NCBI RefSeq assembly: GCF_001444405.1
Contig: NZ_CP013187.1
Span: forward strand, 1,860,001-1,924,000
From: Pseudoalteromonas phenolica
GTDB lineage: Bacteria; Pseudomonadota; Gammaproteobacteria; Enterobacterales; Alteromonadaceae
DNA length: 64,000 bases
Reading direction: 5' to 3'
Of this stretch, positions 1 through 8,498 are shown in pieces. The position numbers and the translations under genes are program-made. The notes under the pieces are model-generated. The model made no database searches and was not told where the DNA came from. It saw nothing but the letters and a program-made list of their open reading frames with translations. Position 1 is the stretch's first letter, and the number at the start of each line of letters is the position of its first letter.

Positions 1-1433
1 ATTATAGTATCACCTGCCTGTATACTCGGTAGTGGGTAACTACCATCGGCACTATTTACATAATCATCTAGGCTGAAACGTTGATAAACTTCACCGGCCC
101 GCAGGATTTTTATATCATTTACATTCGCGCCTTTCGTTGGTCCACCTGCATGGGCAAATAAATCTGTAAAATCCATCTCATCACTCCACTCATAGCGACC
201 TGGATCATTAACAGCTCCCATGACTTTTACCGCTCGTTGAGGAGGTACCTTTAACCAGCTTTTTTCATTAATATCAGTTTTTTCTGGAACAAAGACAACA
301 TCGCCAGGATTAATTCCCGGAATAGGAGAAGTCGCGACTCCGTCGCTGTAAGATTGTAAATCGAAATAGATACTTTCCCCAGTCGGTTTTAGGATCCTGA
401 TTTGTCTAGTTTCAGCAAAACGTGTGGGACCACCAGCGTTTGCTAAAATATCTAAAAAACCAATTTTGTCTGTAGATTCATAAGCACCAGGTTTTTGTAC
501 CTCGCCCATTATGTAAACAGTTCTTGCTGTTGTATTTACGTCCTCTACCATAATCGGCACGTATATCGTTGTCCCTCCTTCAATCTCAGGCAAAAGTGAG
601 TCATCACCGGAGTCTAAGTATTGCTTTAGATCAAAAATTTGAGGCTCACCATTACGGATAACACGAATCTTAGTAACGTCAGCGTATCGAGTAACCCCCT
701 CTGCACGCATCAATGCATCGATAATGTTCATATCATCTTTATATGAGAAACTGCCAGGACTATGTAATTCACCAAATAATGTAACGGCTTTTTCATTACC
801 TTCAGCATCGCCCGATGCTGATAGTGTTTGTGCATCAAAATCAATTTGTACATTACCGAGTAGAGGTGAAACAGGCACAAATACAATGTCACCTGAGCGA
901 AGAACAGGTAATTTTTCTGGGTCACCACTATCTAAGTACGCTTTATAATCAAAACTGATATTCTCTTCGCCTCGACGAATTTGTAACTTGTTAAGTTGAG
1001 CTCCTGGTTTTAAACCGCCTGCTTTAGAGATAACCATCTGAATATTCCCATCTTCAGGAATACTAACTTGCGATGGTTCATAAACATACCCAAGGACAGT
1101 GACAAGTAGGTCTCTTGCTCTTACTTCTATATAAAACTGCTCTAACCCCTTATAAACACCGCTCAATTGAAGTTTTATTTCACTTTCAACTCGCTTTAAA
1201 GATTTACCTGCGACAAAAACCTTACCGATTTCTGGTACGTTAATTTGACCTTTCTTATCGACTTCAAATAAATCTGAAAAATCAGGTTCGTTTGGCATAT
1301 TAAGAAATAGCTTATTACCAACTTCAATGATGAGAGAGTCATCAACTGATTCATCATTCGCTTTTAAGATGGCTGACATAAAACAGGCAATAAAAAAGGT
1401 AAAAATTATAAATATACTGCTATTTTTTATCAT
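1..1433 (-). CDS. sypC: SLBB-domain polysaccharide export protein (SypC-like), 3' end beyond window
   Basis: I read this frame directly from the minus strand; 477 codons are visible and it runs off the left edge. The N-terminus has a hydrophobic signal segment (residues 5-22). A polysaccharide-export domain follows (about 35-105), then four SLBB-type repeats (about 108-190, 210-295, 308-385, 405 to the edge), each with a 'G.V..PG.Y' strand and an 'AGG' turn. Such proteins form the outer-membrane or periplasmic channel for capsule and exopolysaccharide export (Wza/SypC class). The start ATG overlaps the last 14 bases of the upstream OmpA-like gene, so the two are translationally coupled. The STAS-OmpA-SLBB order matches sypA-sypB-sypC of Vibrio fischeri. 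Four SLBB repeats make it longer than Wza. A sypD-like autokinase might lie beyond the edge. Confidence 0.85.
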   Translation of the reverse strand, partial: MIKNSSIFIIFTFFIACFMSAILKANDESVDDSLIIEVGNKLFLNMPNEPDFSDLFEVDKKGQINVPEIGKVFVAGKSLKRVESEIKLQLSGVYKGLEQFYIEVRARDLLVTVLGYVYEPSQVSIPEDGNIQMVISKAGGLKPGAQLNKLQIRRGEENISFDYKAYLDSGDPEKLPVLRSGDIVFVPVSPLLGNVQIDFDAQTLSASGDAEGNEKAVTLFGELHSPGSFSYKDDMNIIDALMRAEGVTRYADVTKIRVIRNGEPQIFDLKQYLDSGDDSLLPEIEGGTTIYVPIMVEDVNTTARTVYIMGEVQKPGAYESTDKIGFLDILANAGGPTRFAETRQIRILKPTGESIYFDLQSYSDGVATSPIPGINPGDVVFVPEKTDINEKSWLKVPPQRAVKVMGAVNDPGRYEWSDEMDFTDLFAHAGGPTKGANVNDIKILRAGEVYQRFSLDDYVNSADGSYPLPSIQAGDTI

Positions 1434-2286
1434 TCACCCCCTCCTTGATAAGTTCATCAGTCCAAGATGTGAGTGGTTTTCTTTGTGTCTCAACATCAAA
1501 TTGAGATTCAGCGTTTAAGATATAAGCGTTCACTCTTCTATCTGAATGGCGGCTCACTTCATCTGTATTTTCGTTTGAATATGGAGATAAGCTGCCTTGA
1601 GTTACTGTTGTAATCGAATTTACGTCTACCCCGTAAACCGTCAACCAGTGCTTAACTTTTTCTGCTCGTTTAAATGCTAATTCAAAGTTATCTGAATCCA
1701 GACCCTTTTTATCAGTATGACCAACCAGTAATAGATCTATCTCAGGAACAAGTTTTAAAAGATCAGCTGCCTGAGTCAATCTTGTCATATATTTAGGGGT
1801 TACTTCAAAGCTGTCGAAAGCAAACTGATTATCACTGTTTAATAATGATTTAATTTGTTTAATTATTTTGAGAGACTCATCGCGATTAGATTCACTCTTT
1901 ACTAGTGAGCAACCAGTTAACCTTAGTACTTTTTCAAAATGGTTTTGTAGTAAATTTAATTGATGATAAAAAATTCTTAAGTCTGCTTGTGCATCAGAGT
2001 ACATTTCGGCAGCCAGCATTCTTTTGATACGATTTGAAAGCATTTCAGCTTGATATACTTGCGCAGGCAAACATTTATTGATGCCCCTTACTTTTAACCA
2101 ATCAAGTTTTAATTGAATATGCTCATATTCATTAGCAATGTGCATCGGTGCTGATGCATACCAGGTTTCGCTATTAGTTTCATTGTCAGGGTGATATTCT
2201 TCAGCCCAACCACCTTTGCCTTGCTCGGGCCAAGTGCTACAGCCCGAGACAAACATAAGCCCTAACGTTAAATATATCCATCTCAT
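1420..2286 (-). CDS. sypB: OmpA-family lipoprotein of exopolysaccharide locus (SypB-like)
   Basis: The 288-residue product starts with a lipoprotein signal ending in a VSGC lipobox (Cys16), so an envelope-anchored lipoprotein is expected. Residues about 25-140 are helical and unassigned. Residues about 165-265 form an OmpA C-terminal peptidoglycan-binding domain, visible as 'LLLVGHTDKKG' and a later 'SRHSDRRV' segment. In V. fischeri, SypB is an OmpA-like protein lying between the STAS and export genes, as here. It follows the STAS gene by 24 bases and overlaps the SLBB gene by 14 bases. Its likely role is to anchor or organise the export machinery at the cell wall; that is inference from the domain and the synteny. 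Confidence 0.8.
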   Translation of the reverse strand: MRWIYLTLGLMFVSGCSTWPEQGKGGWAEEYHPDNETNSETWYASAPMHIANEYEHIQLKLDWLKVRGINKCLPAQVYQAEMLSNRIKRMLAAEMYSDAQADLRIFYHQLNLLQNHFEKVLRLTGCSLVKSESNRDESLKIIKQIKSLLNSDNQFAFDSFEVTPKYMTRLTQAADLLKLVPEIDLLLVGHTDKKGLDSDNFELAFKRAEKVKHWLTVYGVDVNSITTVTQGSLSPYSNENTDEVSRHSDRRVNAYILNAESQFDVETQRKPLTSWTDELIKEGVNDKK

Positions 2287-2310
2287 AGCAACTCTCCTGG
2301 TCGTTTTGTA

Positions 2311-2625
2311 TTACTCTTCAATAAAGTCGATAGTTAAATCAACTCTAAGTAATGTCATCAACTTCTTAGGTTGACCATTAACTTTTAGTAATTGCATATT
2401 AATACCACGTTGTTCTATCCGCTTAAATAGAAACACCATTGCGCCAATTCCAGAAGAATCTATAAATTCAGTCTTATTGAAATTAAGTACAATATTGTCG
2501 TGATGCGTATTCGCTAGAGAATCGAATTGTTCTCTATACCTATCAACTGACATTCCGGAAAAGTCTGTTGGTAACTCTACAATGATTTTGTTATCTACAA
2601 TTTCTGTTGGTAGTTTCTCGTACAT
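2311..2625 (-). CDS. sypA: STAS-domain regulatory protein (SypA-like)
   Basis: This is a 104-residue single STAS domain of the anti-sigma-factor-antagonist fold. The hallmark 'DSSGIGA' loop at residues 56-62 carries the serine (57 or 58) that is phosphorylated in this family. In V. fischeri, SypA controls biofilm formation and is switched by SypE-dependent (de)phosphorylation of the equivalent serine. No SypE-like kinase/phosphatase lies in this window. The gene leads a three-gene operon (A-B-C). It has an AAGGAT ribosome-binding site just before the ATG, and a sigma-54-like element with two palindromic boxes upstream. Position and length both fit a SypA orthologue. Confidence 0.82.
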   Translation of the reverse strand: MYEKLPTEIVDNKIIVELPTDFSGMSVDRYREQFDSLANTHHDNIVLNFNKTEFIDSSGIGAMVFLFKRIEQRGINMQLLKVNGQPKKLMTLLRVDLTIDFIEE

Positions 2626-2659
2626 AATATTTATCCTTTTGAAAACTTACTTGTTACCA

Positions 2660-2675
2660 ATCAAATTAAGTGCCA
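2660..2675 (-). promoter_or_regulatory. sigma-54-like -24/-12 element before sypA-like operon
   Basis: On the minus strand this reads TGGCACTTAATTTGAT. The TGGCAC half is a perfect -24 box. The -12 half is TTGAT rather than TTGC, so it is degenerate. A start site about 12 bases downstream would leave a leader of roughly 24 bases before the STAS gene. In V. fischeri the sypA promoter is sigma-54 dependent. The match was found by eye and has not been scored. Confidence 0.5.
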
Positions 2676-2725
2676 AATTTAAGAGAAGTTTAATATCAAT
2701 AATTTATGGTTTTTGGAAAACAGCA

Positions 2726-2740
2726 TTTGCATAATGCAAA
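2726..2740. promoter_or_regulatory. palindromic box TTTGCATAATGCAAA (copy 1)
   Basis: This is a perfect 15-base palindrome around a central A. Its centre lies about 59 bases upstream of the -24 GG of the sypA-side sigma-54-like element, a position typical of an enhancer for a bacterial enhancer-binding protein. Closely related boxes recur at 2756, 7216, 13211 and 31921. Confidence 0.6.
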
Positions 2741-2755
2741 TATGAAAGTCTAAAT

Positions 2756-2770
2756 TTTGCATTATGCAAA
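2756..2770. promoter_or_regulatory. palindromic box TTTGCATTATGCAAA (copy 2)
   Basis: This is a second perfect 15-base palindrome. It differs from copy 1 only at the central base, and the centres are 30 bases apart, close to three helical turns, so dimers on the two boxes would lie on the same face of the DNA. That spacing is typical of paired sites for a cooperative regulator. Confidence 0.6.
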
Positions 2771-2774
2771 TCAT

Positions 2775-2802
2775 AAAAAAAGCCGAGCATTTACCCGACC
2801 TT
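2775..2802 (-). terminator. stem-loop terminator between sypQR-like and sypA-like genes
   Basis: On the minus strand, GTCGGG and CTCGGC flank a TAAATG loop (six pairs, two of them G-U) and are followed by seven T. It sits just after the stop of the fused glycosyltransferase gene, so the A-B-C genes form a separate transcription unit. Confidence 0.6.
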
Positions 2803-2824
2803 AGTTAAGTATAGTCAAAAATTA

Positions 2825-4630
2825 TTATTTGCCTTTACCCAAGAAAACAACTTGGATTGTTTTAAACAAGATGCTTATCTCAGTTCTATACCAGGATGAA
2901 AAACTAGATAGCGAAAGTGCATAGGCATAATCCCATGCAATTTTTCTTCTTACTCCTTCAATGTCTTCATCATAGCCATTCATCACTTGTGCTAAACCAG
3001 AGATGCCTGGTTTCAGTTGATAAGTCCTATGGGTAAAGTAAGGTACGTTTTCTTCTAAATTTTTATAAAAAACAGGCCTCTCAGGTCTTGGTCCAATAAG
3101 AGACATTTCACCTTTAAGAACATTCCAAAGTTGCGGTAGCTCATCAAGCCTAGTCTTTCTTAAAAACCTCCCAACCCGTGTGATCCTTGGATCGTTATCA
3201 GATGCCCAAACAGCACCACTTCGTGCTTCTGCATCTATATACATGCTTCTTAGTTTATAAACATAAATTAGTGAGACAAATTCGTCGCTAGACTCTCCCA
3301 CTCTGAGTTGCTTGTAGATAACACCACCTTTCGAATCTAGTTTTATTGCAATTGCAACAATCAACAAAATAGGTGCCGTTAGAATTAAACCTATAGAAGC
3401 ACCAACAATGTCTATAACTCGTTTAGTAGCTAAAATCCGTTTTTGCTGGGTGTTAATTTGTTTAGGCACACGAGACCAGCTTTGTTTATAGAAACCCTTA
3501 TGGAACTTTGCTATTCCGTACAACCCAACAAGGTAACTGAACAACATATAATTGATGGAATCAATGACAGGTAAATTAAAATTGATCACGCCTTTAATTT
3601 TCGCAAGGCCAATTAGATTTACAATAATCAAACTTGCAAAAGCAACGGTGTACATACCTCCAACTGCTACAGCTTGTATAAACAGACTGAAATAAATCGC
3701 AGTAATACACAGTGGCATTACACCTCTAAGTCCTTTACTTGATGTGAAAATTAGCTTTTGCCAAATATTAAAAGAACCAAATTTATTGACTAATAAACCA
3801 AGTTGTTGCCAATTACCTGCACAAATACGAACACGTCTAGTGTAATCTTTATCAAGCGCATCTTCTTCCATCTCAACCATATTAATGTTTTCAGAGATAG
3901 ATATAACATGTTCTCTATCTACGGCTTGGACAGCTTGAATAAAATCGTCATTAATGGTTCCCGCGTCTAATGGTTTTACGAAATTACTCTTAATAGCCAG
4001 TAATGAACCCGATACTCCGTTAACTGCACCAAAAATACTTTCATCTAATCGTGTCTGATTCTGTAAATCCCAATATCCAGTTTGTTCATCTTCAGTGTCT
4101 TTGTATATTTGGTATAAACCAGAAACAACGGCAACTTTCTTATCTGACATTTTTAGTGCAACTTCTTGGAATGCATTAATACTCAACATAGCACTTACAT
4201 CTGAAAACAAAATAACTTCATAGTCACTGCTGTATAAATTAATTAGATGATTAATCGCATTTAATTTGCCTTTATTCTCATCAAATACATCTATATGACA
4301 AAAAATATTTTGCTCTGCAAGTTTATCTAGAGCAGGAGTTGCACATGCGAGAGTATCGTCTGTACACCCATCAAGCACTAGGTGAATTGCTATTTTTTCA
4401 TTAGGGTAGATCTGACTGGCCAGGTTTATTAACTTGTCGTATATGAATTTCTGTTCATTGTGTGCAGCCATAAATACAGCAATTGTAGGCTGATAAACTT
4501 CAGTGGGATCATTGTCCGAATTATTACGTTGCTTAAATCTAGCAATCATACTTAGTGCCAGAGGATATATGCCATGGTGGTAAATCACCAAAGCAAGGCA
4601 GGAAAGTAGAATAATGTCCATAATATTCAT
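2825..4630 (-). CDS. fused GT2 glycosyltransferase and initiating sugar-phosphate transferase (SypQ-SypR-like)
   Basis: The 601-residue product carries two functions that are separate genes in V. fischeri (sypQ and sypR). Residues about 1-380 are a processive-type family 2 glycosyltransferase. An N-terminal membrane helix leads to an 'AAHNE' nucleotide-binding start, a 'LDGCTDD' acidic motif, a 'FSDVSA' motif, an 'EEDALDKD' segment and a downstream 'GNWQQL' (Q/RxxRW-like), then membrane helices at about 310-365. Residues about 400-601 are a bacterial sugar transferase (WcaJ/PglC type): a hydrophobic segment, 'YKLRSM', 'TRLDELPQLWNVL', 'MSLIGPRPERP' and 'KPGISGLAQV'. This part would load the first sugar phosphate onto undecaprenyl phosphate. 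The gene is last in the J-to-QR operon and is followed by a terminator. Confidence 0.85.
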   Translation of the reverse strand: MNIMDIILLSCLALVIYHHGIYPLALSMIARFKQRNNSDNDPTEVYQPTIAVFMAAHNEQKFIYDKLINLASQIYPNEKIAIHLVLDGCTDDTLACATPALDKLAEQNIFCHIDVFDENKGKLNAINHLINLYSSDYEVILFSDVSAMLSINAFQEVALKMSDKKVAVVSGLYQIYKDTEDEQTGYWDLQNQTRLDESIFGAVNGVSGSLLAIKSNFVKPLDAGTINDDFIQAVQAVDREHVISISENINMVEMEEDALDKDYTRRVRICAGNWQQLGLLVNKFGSFNIWQKLIFTSSKGLRGVMPLCITAIYFSLFIQAVAVGGMYTVAFASLIIVNLIGLAKIKGVINFNLPVIDSINYMLFSYLVGLYGIAKFHKGFYKQSWSRVPKQINTQQKRILATKRVIDIVGASIGLILTAPILLIVAIAIKLDSKGGVIYKQLRVGESSDEFVSLIYVYKLRSMYIDAEARSGAVWASDNDPRITRVGRFLRKTRLDELPQLWNVLKGEMSLIGPRPERPVFYKNLEENVPYFTHRTYQLKPGISGLAQVMNGYDEDIEGVRRKIAWDYAYALSLSSFSSWYRTEISILFKTIQVVFLGKGK

Positions 4631-4640
4631 AATATCACTC

Positions 4641-5717
4641 CTAGTTTTTTAAGCTTTCATATAAGTTGTCATAGCGTTTTGTCATTTTTCTTGAGCAACC
4701 TAATTCAAGTGCATGCTCTCGAACTTTAGAACCATTTTGTAATGACAAACCTCTTTGCAAAGCATCTGGTAAGCAATGTGCCATTTTTGCATTTAAAACT
4801 ATGCCACTTTGATTATTTACAATTTCTTTGACTCCCCCGACATCAGACGCAACAACAGGAATATTACACGCCATTGCTTCTAATAAAGTAAGGGGTAAAC
4901 CTTCACGCTCAGAAAACAAACAAAACAAATCAATTGCTGAATAAAACAAAGGCATATCATCAACACGACCAAGCCAATGAATTCTGGCTTGTAACGATTT
5001 TTCAACTCCGTACTGGGTATAAAACTCACGCTGACTCCCATCACCAGCAAAAACTAGATGAACGTGTTCAGGTAGAGAACTTAAGCTGTCTATCAATGCT
5101 AAATGGCCCTTACCCTTTTCAACTCTAGCTGCACAGCCAACAAGTTTAATTCCTGTTGGTAAACCTAAACGGCAACGGGCTAAATATTTTGAAAAGGGCT
5201 TAAAAAGCTGCGTATCAATCCCATTATGGACAACATAATCGGCTTTTATAGAAGTCTGTTGAGTTAATTCAGACGCAACAGCGTTAGCATCTGTTACTAT
5301 CGTTACCTTTGTTAGGTTATGAACAAGTTTAGTTAAACACCTCTGCTTAAAGTTATTAAGATACCAAGCATCGTGCATGGTGTGAATATGCTTTACATGA
5401 GGTCTTCGTAGTTTAACCATCGCACCATAAAACAATGGACCTACATGATGGCTATGAATGGTATCAATGCTCCACTCGTCTATTAACTCAACTAGTTTAT
5501 TAACTATTCGGTAAGAGATACCTGGCTGCTTGTCTAAACATTTAAAGTTAGAGAGCTCGTTAAGTGCAGGCCAAGCGGTTAAAGCACTTTCTGTAGTACC
5601 TTCTAGTGCAACTAATGCCATATTTTCAGCATATTTACTCTGCTGACAAATCGTTAGCACCATTTTTTCTAACCCACCGACTAAGGGATGTTGAATTAGC
5701 TGTAGTACATTATTCAT
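4641..5717 (-). CDS. sypP: GT4 glycosyltransferase (SypP-like)
   Basis: The 358-residue product is a GT-B family 4 glycosyltransferase. The N-terminus has 'HPLVGGLEKMV', the usual acceptor-side glycine loop. The C-terminal half has 'GCAARVEKGKG', 'FAGDGSQ', 'LGRVDDM' and the nucleotide-sugar signature 'SEREGLPLTLLEAMACNIP'. It is soluble or peripheral and would add a sugar to the lipid-linked repeat unit. Its start overlaps the chain-length gene by 8 bases and its stop is 10 bases before the fused GT gene, so it belongs to the same operon. The sypP name rests on its position between the O and Q/R functions. Confidence 0.8.
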   Translation of the reverse strand: MNNVLQLIQHPLVGGLEKMVLTICQQSKYAENMALVALEGTTESALTAWPALNELSNFKCLDKQPGISYRIVNKLVELIDEWSIDTIHSHHVGPLFYGAMVKLRRPHVKHIHTMHDAWYLNNFKQRCLTKLVHNLTKVTIVTDANAVASELTQQTSIKADYVVHNGIDTQLFKPFSKYLARCRLGLPTGIKLVGCAARVEKGKGHLALIDSLSSLPEHVHLVFAGDGSQREFYTQYGVEKSLQARIHWLGRVDDMPLFYSAIDLFCLFSEREGLPLTLLEAMACNIPVVASDVGGVKEIVNNQSGIVLNAKMAHCLPDALQRGLSLQNGSKVREHALELGCSRKMTKRYDNLYESLKN

Positions 5718-7215
5718 ACGAACTCCTAGATGCTTTCACAATTATTTCACGTTCAAACTCCTGATGAACGATCGGCATTACAGTTAATACAGGCTGCTCT
5801 GTCAGTTGCGCTACTGTCTTCAAGTCTTTGATGCGTGTATCAAGCAGTGCATAGACAAATACAAGAGCTATGCCACAAAAAAGACCTAACACGATACCCA
5901 GTACAACACTTATCCAGAGTGGGTTATTGATTGGTACGCTAGGGCTATACGCACGCTCAATTGTCTTAACTTTGTCAGGCCCCTCGTACCTTACTAGTTG
6001 ACCGGTTACTTTTGACATCTCATAGCGCTCAAGCATGTCTTTATAAAGTGACTGCTTAACTTCTAAATCACGTTGCAGTTTGCGAAGCGTTTTGTCGATA
6101 TCAGTTGTACTACTCAACCTTGCTGTAATTAATCTAATTTGCTCGTCAAGCATATCTAATTCTTGCTGATGTTGAGCTAAACTATTCTTTGCTTCTTCTA
6201 GCGTAAGGAGTTGTGAAACTAACAACGCATTATTTTGCTTCTCTCCGTCTTGAGGCAGTGTGTTGGCAATTTGCCAAAGGGAATCTAAATCTGTCGAATC
6301 TATCGATTGATGCTTTTCACTGATGGTTTGCTTGTGTGCTTTTAAATTATCTAACTCTTTAATTTTAGTTTGCAGCTTACTGTGTTTATCTGTGTAACGC
6401 GTTCTTAATAAAGCTATTTCAGCCTCAGTTCTTAGGATTTTGTCTTCTATATGTCCTAATATCGGATTCGCTTTACTCATTTTTTTAGCCAATGTATTGA
6501 ACTTGGCTTGTGCACCACTTAAAACAACTTTCTTTATTTGTTTTTGTTGTTCTAACCGAGACATTGTCTCTTGATTGACACTCATTAACTCAGGTAAAGC
6601 ATCTCTGTTTTCTGCTTTGAATTGTGCTAATTTATCTTCCGAGCTTTCAAGTTCAGTCCGCATCAGCTCAAGCTGGTCCAAAAAAAACTGCTCTGATGTA
6701 TCTAATGATGATTTTGTGGGCGCTAATAGCCTTTCTATAAACTTCTCAACGACTGACTCTAAAATTGGCTTCATTTGGGCTTGGTTATGCCATTTAAAAC
6801 TAATCTTAACTAATTCATCGCCTACGACAGATATTGAAATCGCTTGCCCTAATTTTTGCCGCATTTTTTCGACGTCTCTAATTGGAGCACCTTCAGGCAC
6901 TAATTTCATTTCAGTAACGATTTCGGCTAAATTATTTCTGCTCAGTACCAAGGTTCTTAAAGCATCAATTCTTTCAGATAATTCGAATGAAAAAGAAAGT
7001 TCGTCTAAGTAGGGATTAAGCAAAGCTGATTCTTCAATCAATATGCTTGCATGGTTCCGATATTGTTTTTCTGCAGTTGCGCTTAATCCAATAACAATAA
7101 TTGGAACAATGATGAACGGAAGCACAACTAACTGAAAGCGTTCATATACAGCATATAACGCTAAGTACATCAGTCTTTTAATTTGTGCTTGTGCCAAAAT
7201 CATAAGCCAGTCCAT
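5710..7215 (-). CDS. sypO: Wzz/GumC-type chain-length determinant (SypO-like)
   Basis: The 501-residue product has the polysaccharide co-polymerase layout. One membrane helix lies near the N-terminus (about 28-46), a large periplasmic coiled-coil region spans about 60-420, and a second membrane helix ends the protein (about 433-460). The tail is short, with no Walker motifs or tyrosine cluster, so it lacks the fused autokinase of Wzc. It should set chain length with the polymerase. The start is uncertain: no clear ribosome-binding site precedes the first ATG, a regulatory-type palindrome abuts it, and ATG codons 5 (7203) and 16 (7170) are alternatives. Family members often begin only a few residues before the first helix, which favours codon 16. 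Confidence 0.8.
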   Translation of the reverse strand: MDWLMILAQAQIKRLMYLALYAVYERFQLVVLPFIIVPIIVIGLSATAEKQYRNHASILIEESALLNPYLDELSFSFELSERIDALRTLVLSRNNLAEIVTEMKLVPEGAPIRDVEKMRQKLGQAISISVVGDELVKISFKWHNQAQMKPILESVVEKFIERLLAPTKSSLDTSEQFFLDQLELMRTELESSEDKLAQFKAENRDALPELMSVNQETMSRLEQQKQIKKVVLSGAQAKFNTLAKKMSKANPILGHIEDKILRTEAEIALLRTRYTDKHSKLQTKIKELDNLKAHKQTISEKHQSIDSTDLDSLWQIANTLPQDGEKQNNALLVSQLLTLEEAKNSLAQHQQELDMLDEQIRLITARLSSTTDIDKTLRKLQRDLEVKQSLYKDMLERYEMSKVTGQLVRYEGPDKVKTIERAYSPSVPINNPLWISVVLGIVLGLFCGIALVFVYALLDTRIKDLKTVAQLTEQPVLTVMPIVHQEFEREIIVKASRSSYE

Positions 7216-7230
7216 TTCGCATTTTGCAAA
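7216..7230. promoter_or_regulatory. palindromic box TTCGCATTTTGCAAA (copy 3)
   Basis: The box matches the TTYGCATTWTGCAAA consensus and lies directly against the annotated sypO start. A related half-site (TTGCAAAA) lies 16 bases further upstream. Unlike the other copies, it is downstream of the nearest sigma-54-like element (7298-7313), so its role here is unclear. Confidence 0.4.
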
Positions 7231-7297
7231 GCAATTTAAAAATGAGTTGCAAAATTCAAGTTAAAAACAATGATTTCATATCTTTTATCTATTTTGT

Positions 7298-7313
7298 CGC
7301 AAGAACAGAACCA
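7298..7313 (-). promoter_or_regulatory. weak sigma-54-like element before sypO-like gene
   Basis: On the minus strand this reads TGGTTCTGTTCTTGCG, with GG and GC at the required spacing but a poor -24 half. It lies in the 143-base gap between the sypN-like and sypO-like genes and would give a leader of about 70 bases. V. fischeri has internal syp promoters, so a promoter here is reasonable, but this match could be chance. Confidence 0.3.
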
Positions 7314-7358
7314 GTTTTAAGGTTAGTCTAGTTTGAAAATTTAATAATTAAATTTTAA

Positions 7359-8489
7359 CTAAATACTTTTGCACTCATTTAATACAAATTTTGCTTTGTG
7401 ATCCCAACTATGTCGTTTAACCAGTTCGCTAGAATGCTCTTTCCAAGCAAGACTTGGGGCTTGGTGAATTGACATTGCAATATCTAAACGATTTAAAAAA
7501 CCTTCAGCTGAATTAGTAATAAGTACCGCATCTTGAAATCGCCTTACTGCAGGGAAATCAGTCGATACAATGGGCACACCAGCAGCTAAATATTCCTTTA
7601 GTTTTAATGGGTCACAAGCTTGGATTTGACCGTTGTTCTTAAAAGGTAAAATTGAGGCTTGCCAATGCTGAGAAAAACAAGGAAGGAGTTTATGATCAAC
7701 GGCCTCAATGTGAGTTACATTATCAAATTGTGTGAGTTCAGATATATCGACTTGCGCATTACCTACAAGTACAAATTCATACTGAGGTCGCTCTTGAATA
7801 CAATAAGACAGAAGTTCAATATCTAACCAACTCGATATTGAACCATAGAAACCCACCACATTCGTCTTTTGTTCTAATTCTTTTGCTTTATTTTGAGGAT
7901 CATTAAATAAATTAAAATCTACACCATGTTCTAGCAGCTGCGTTTTATGTGGTGGCATTTTTCTCATTAATTTGTCACTGATAACGAAAATTCTATGCGC
8001 TTGTTCAATCAAAGAAAGCTCAAAGCTTTCAATCATTGAATGGTCAACACCAGCCAGTGAAGAAAAATCGTCTCCACAATAATAGACAAGTCTATCTTGG
8101 GGTCTCAATTTAATTAGGTTTATAGCAGTCGCCACACTCAACCAGTAAATAATGGGCTCAGGGTCACTTACATCAATCAAACTGTTAATTTTATGAGCAT
8201 TAAATGCCGAACAAAGTGTGTTGTCATGCCAAGGTAATACGAAAGGGTTTTGGACCAATGGTCCAGACTGCACCAGATTCTCAGGCACCTTAGCAGCAAC
8301 ACTTTTCTTAGTAAGCATTAGTGATAGCTTTTGATAAATTCGTTTAAAATCTTTTAAGTTTAAACTTGGCTTTCTCATTCCAATTGAATTAAACCAAATC
8401 ACATCATGATCTTTAGATATACGTGTAAAAATATGTTGTGTACTACTGGGGTGACTCCCCCAGTCTTCTGCAAAAACAACAAAACGCAT
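7359..8489 (-). CDS. sypN: glycosyltransferase, GT-B fold (SypN-like)
   Basis: The 376-residue product has the GT-B glycosyltransferase pattern. The N-terminal half begins 'RFVVFAEDWGSHPSSTQHIF' and includes 'YYCGDDFSSLAGVDH'. The C-terminal half has 'VGFYGSISSWLD', 'LVGNAQVD' and the donor-binding region 'PLKLKEYLAAGVPIVSTDFP'. This arrangement resembles TuaH/WsaF-like transferases rather than classical GT4 enzymes. It lies in the operon between the acetyltransferase (9-base gap) and the chain-length gene (143-base gap), the place of sypN. The sugar donor cannot be told from sequence. Confidence 0.75.
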   Translation of the reverse strand: MRFVVFAEDWGSHPSSTQHIFTRISKDHDVIWFNSIGMRKPSLNLKDFKRIYQKLSLMLTKKSVAAKVPENLVQSGPLVQNPFVLPWHDNTLCSAFNAHKINSLIDVSDPEPIIYWLSVATAINLIKLRPQDRLVYYCGDDFSSLAGVDHSMIESFELSLIEQAHRIFVISDKLMRKMPPHKTQLLEHGVDFNLFNDPQNKAKELEQKTNVVGFYGSISSWLDIELLSYCIQERPQYEFVLVGNAQVDISELTQFDNVTHIEAVDHKLLPCFSQHWQASILPFKNNGQIQACDPLKLKEYLAAGVPIVSTDFPAVRRFQDAVLITNSAEGFLNRLDIAMSIHQAPSLAWKEHSSELVKRHSWDHKAKFVLNECKSI

Positions 8490-8498
8490 TGTTAACTC

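Noticed and set aside
6575..7012. 145-residue plus-strand frame
   Set aside because: It is the antisense of the coiled-coil chain-length gene; the Ser/Leu-rich composition mirrors that coding strand.
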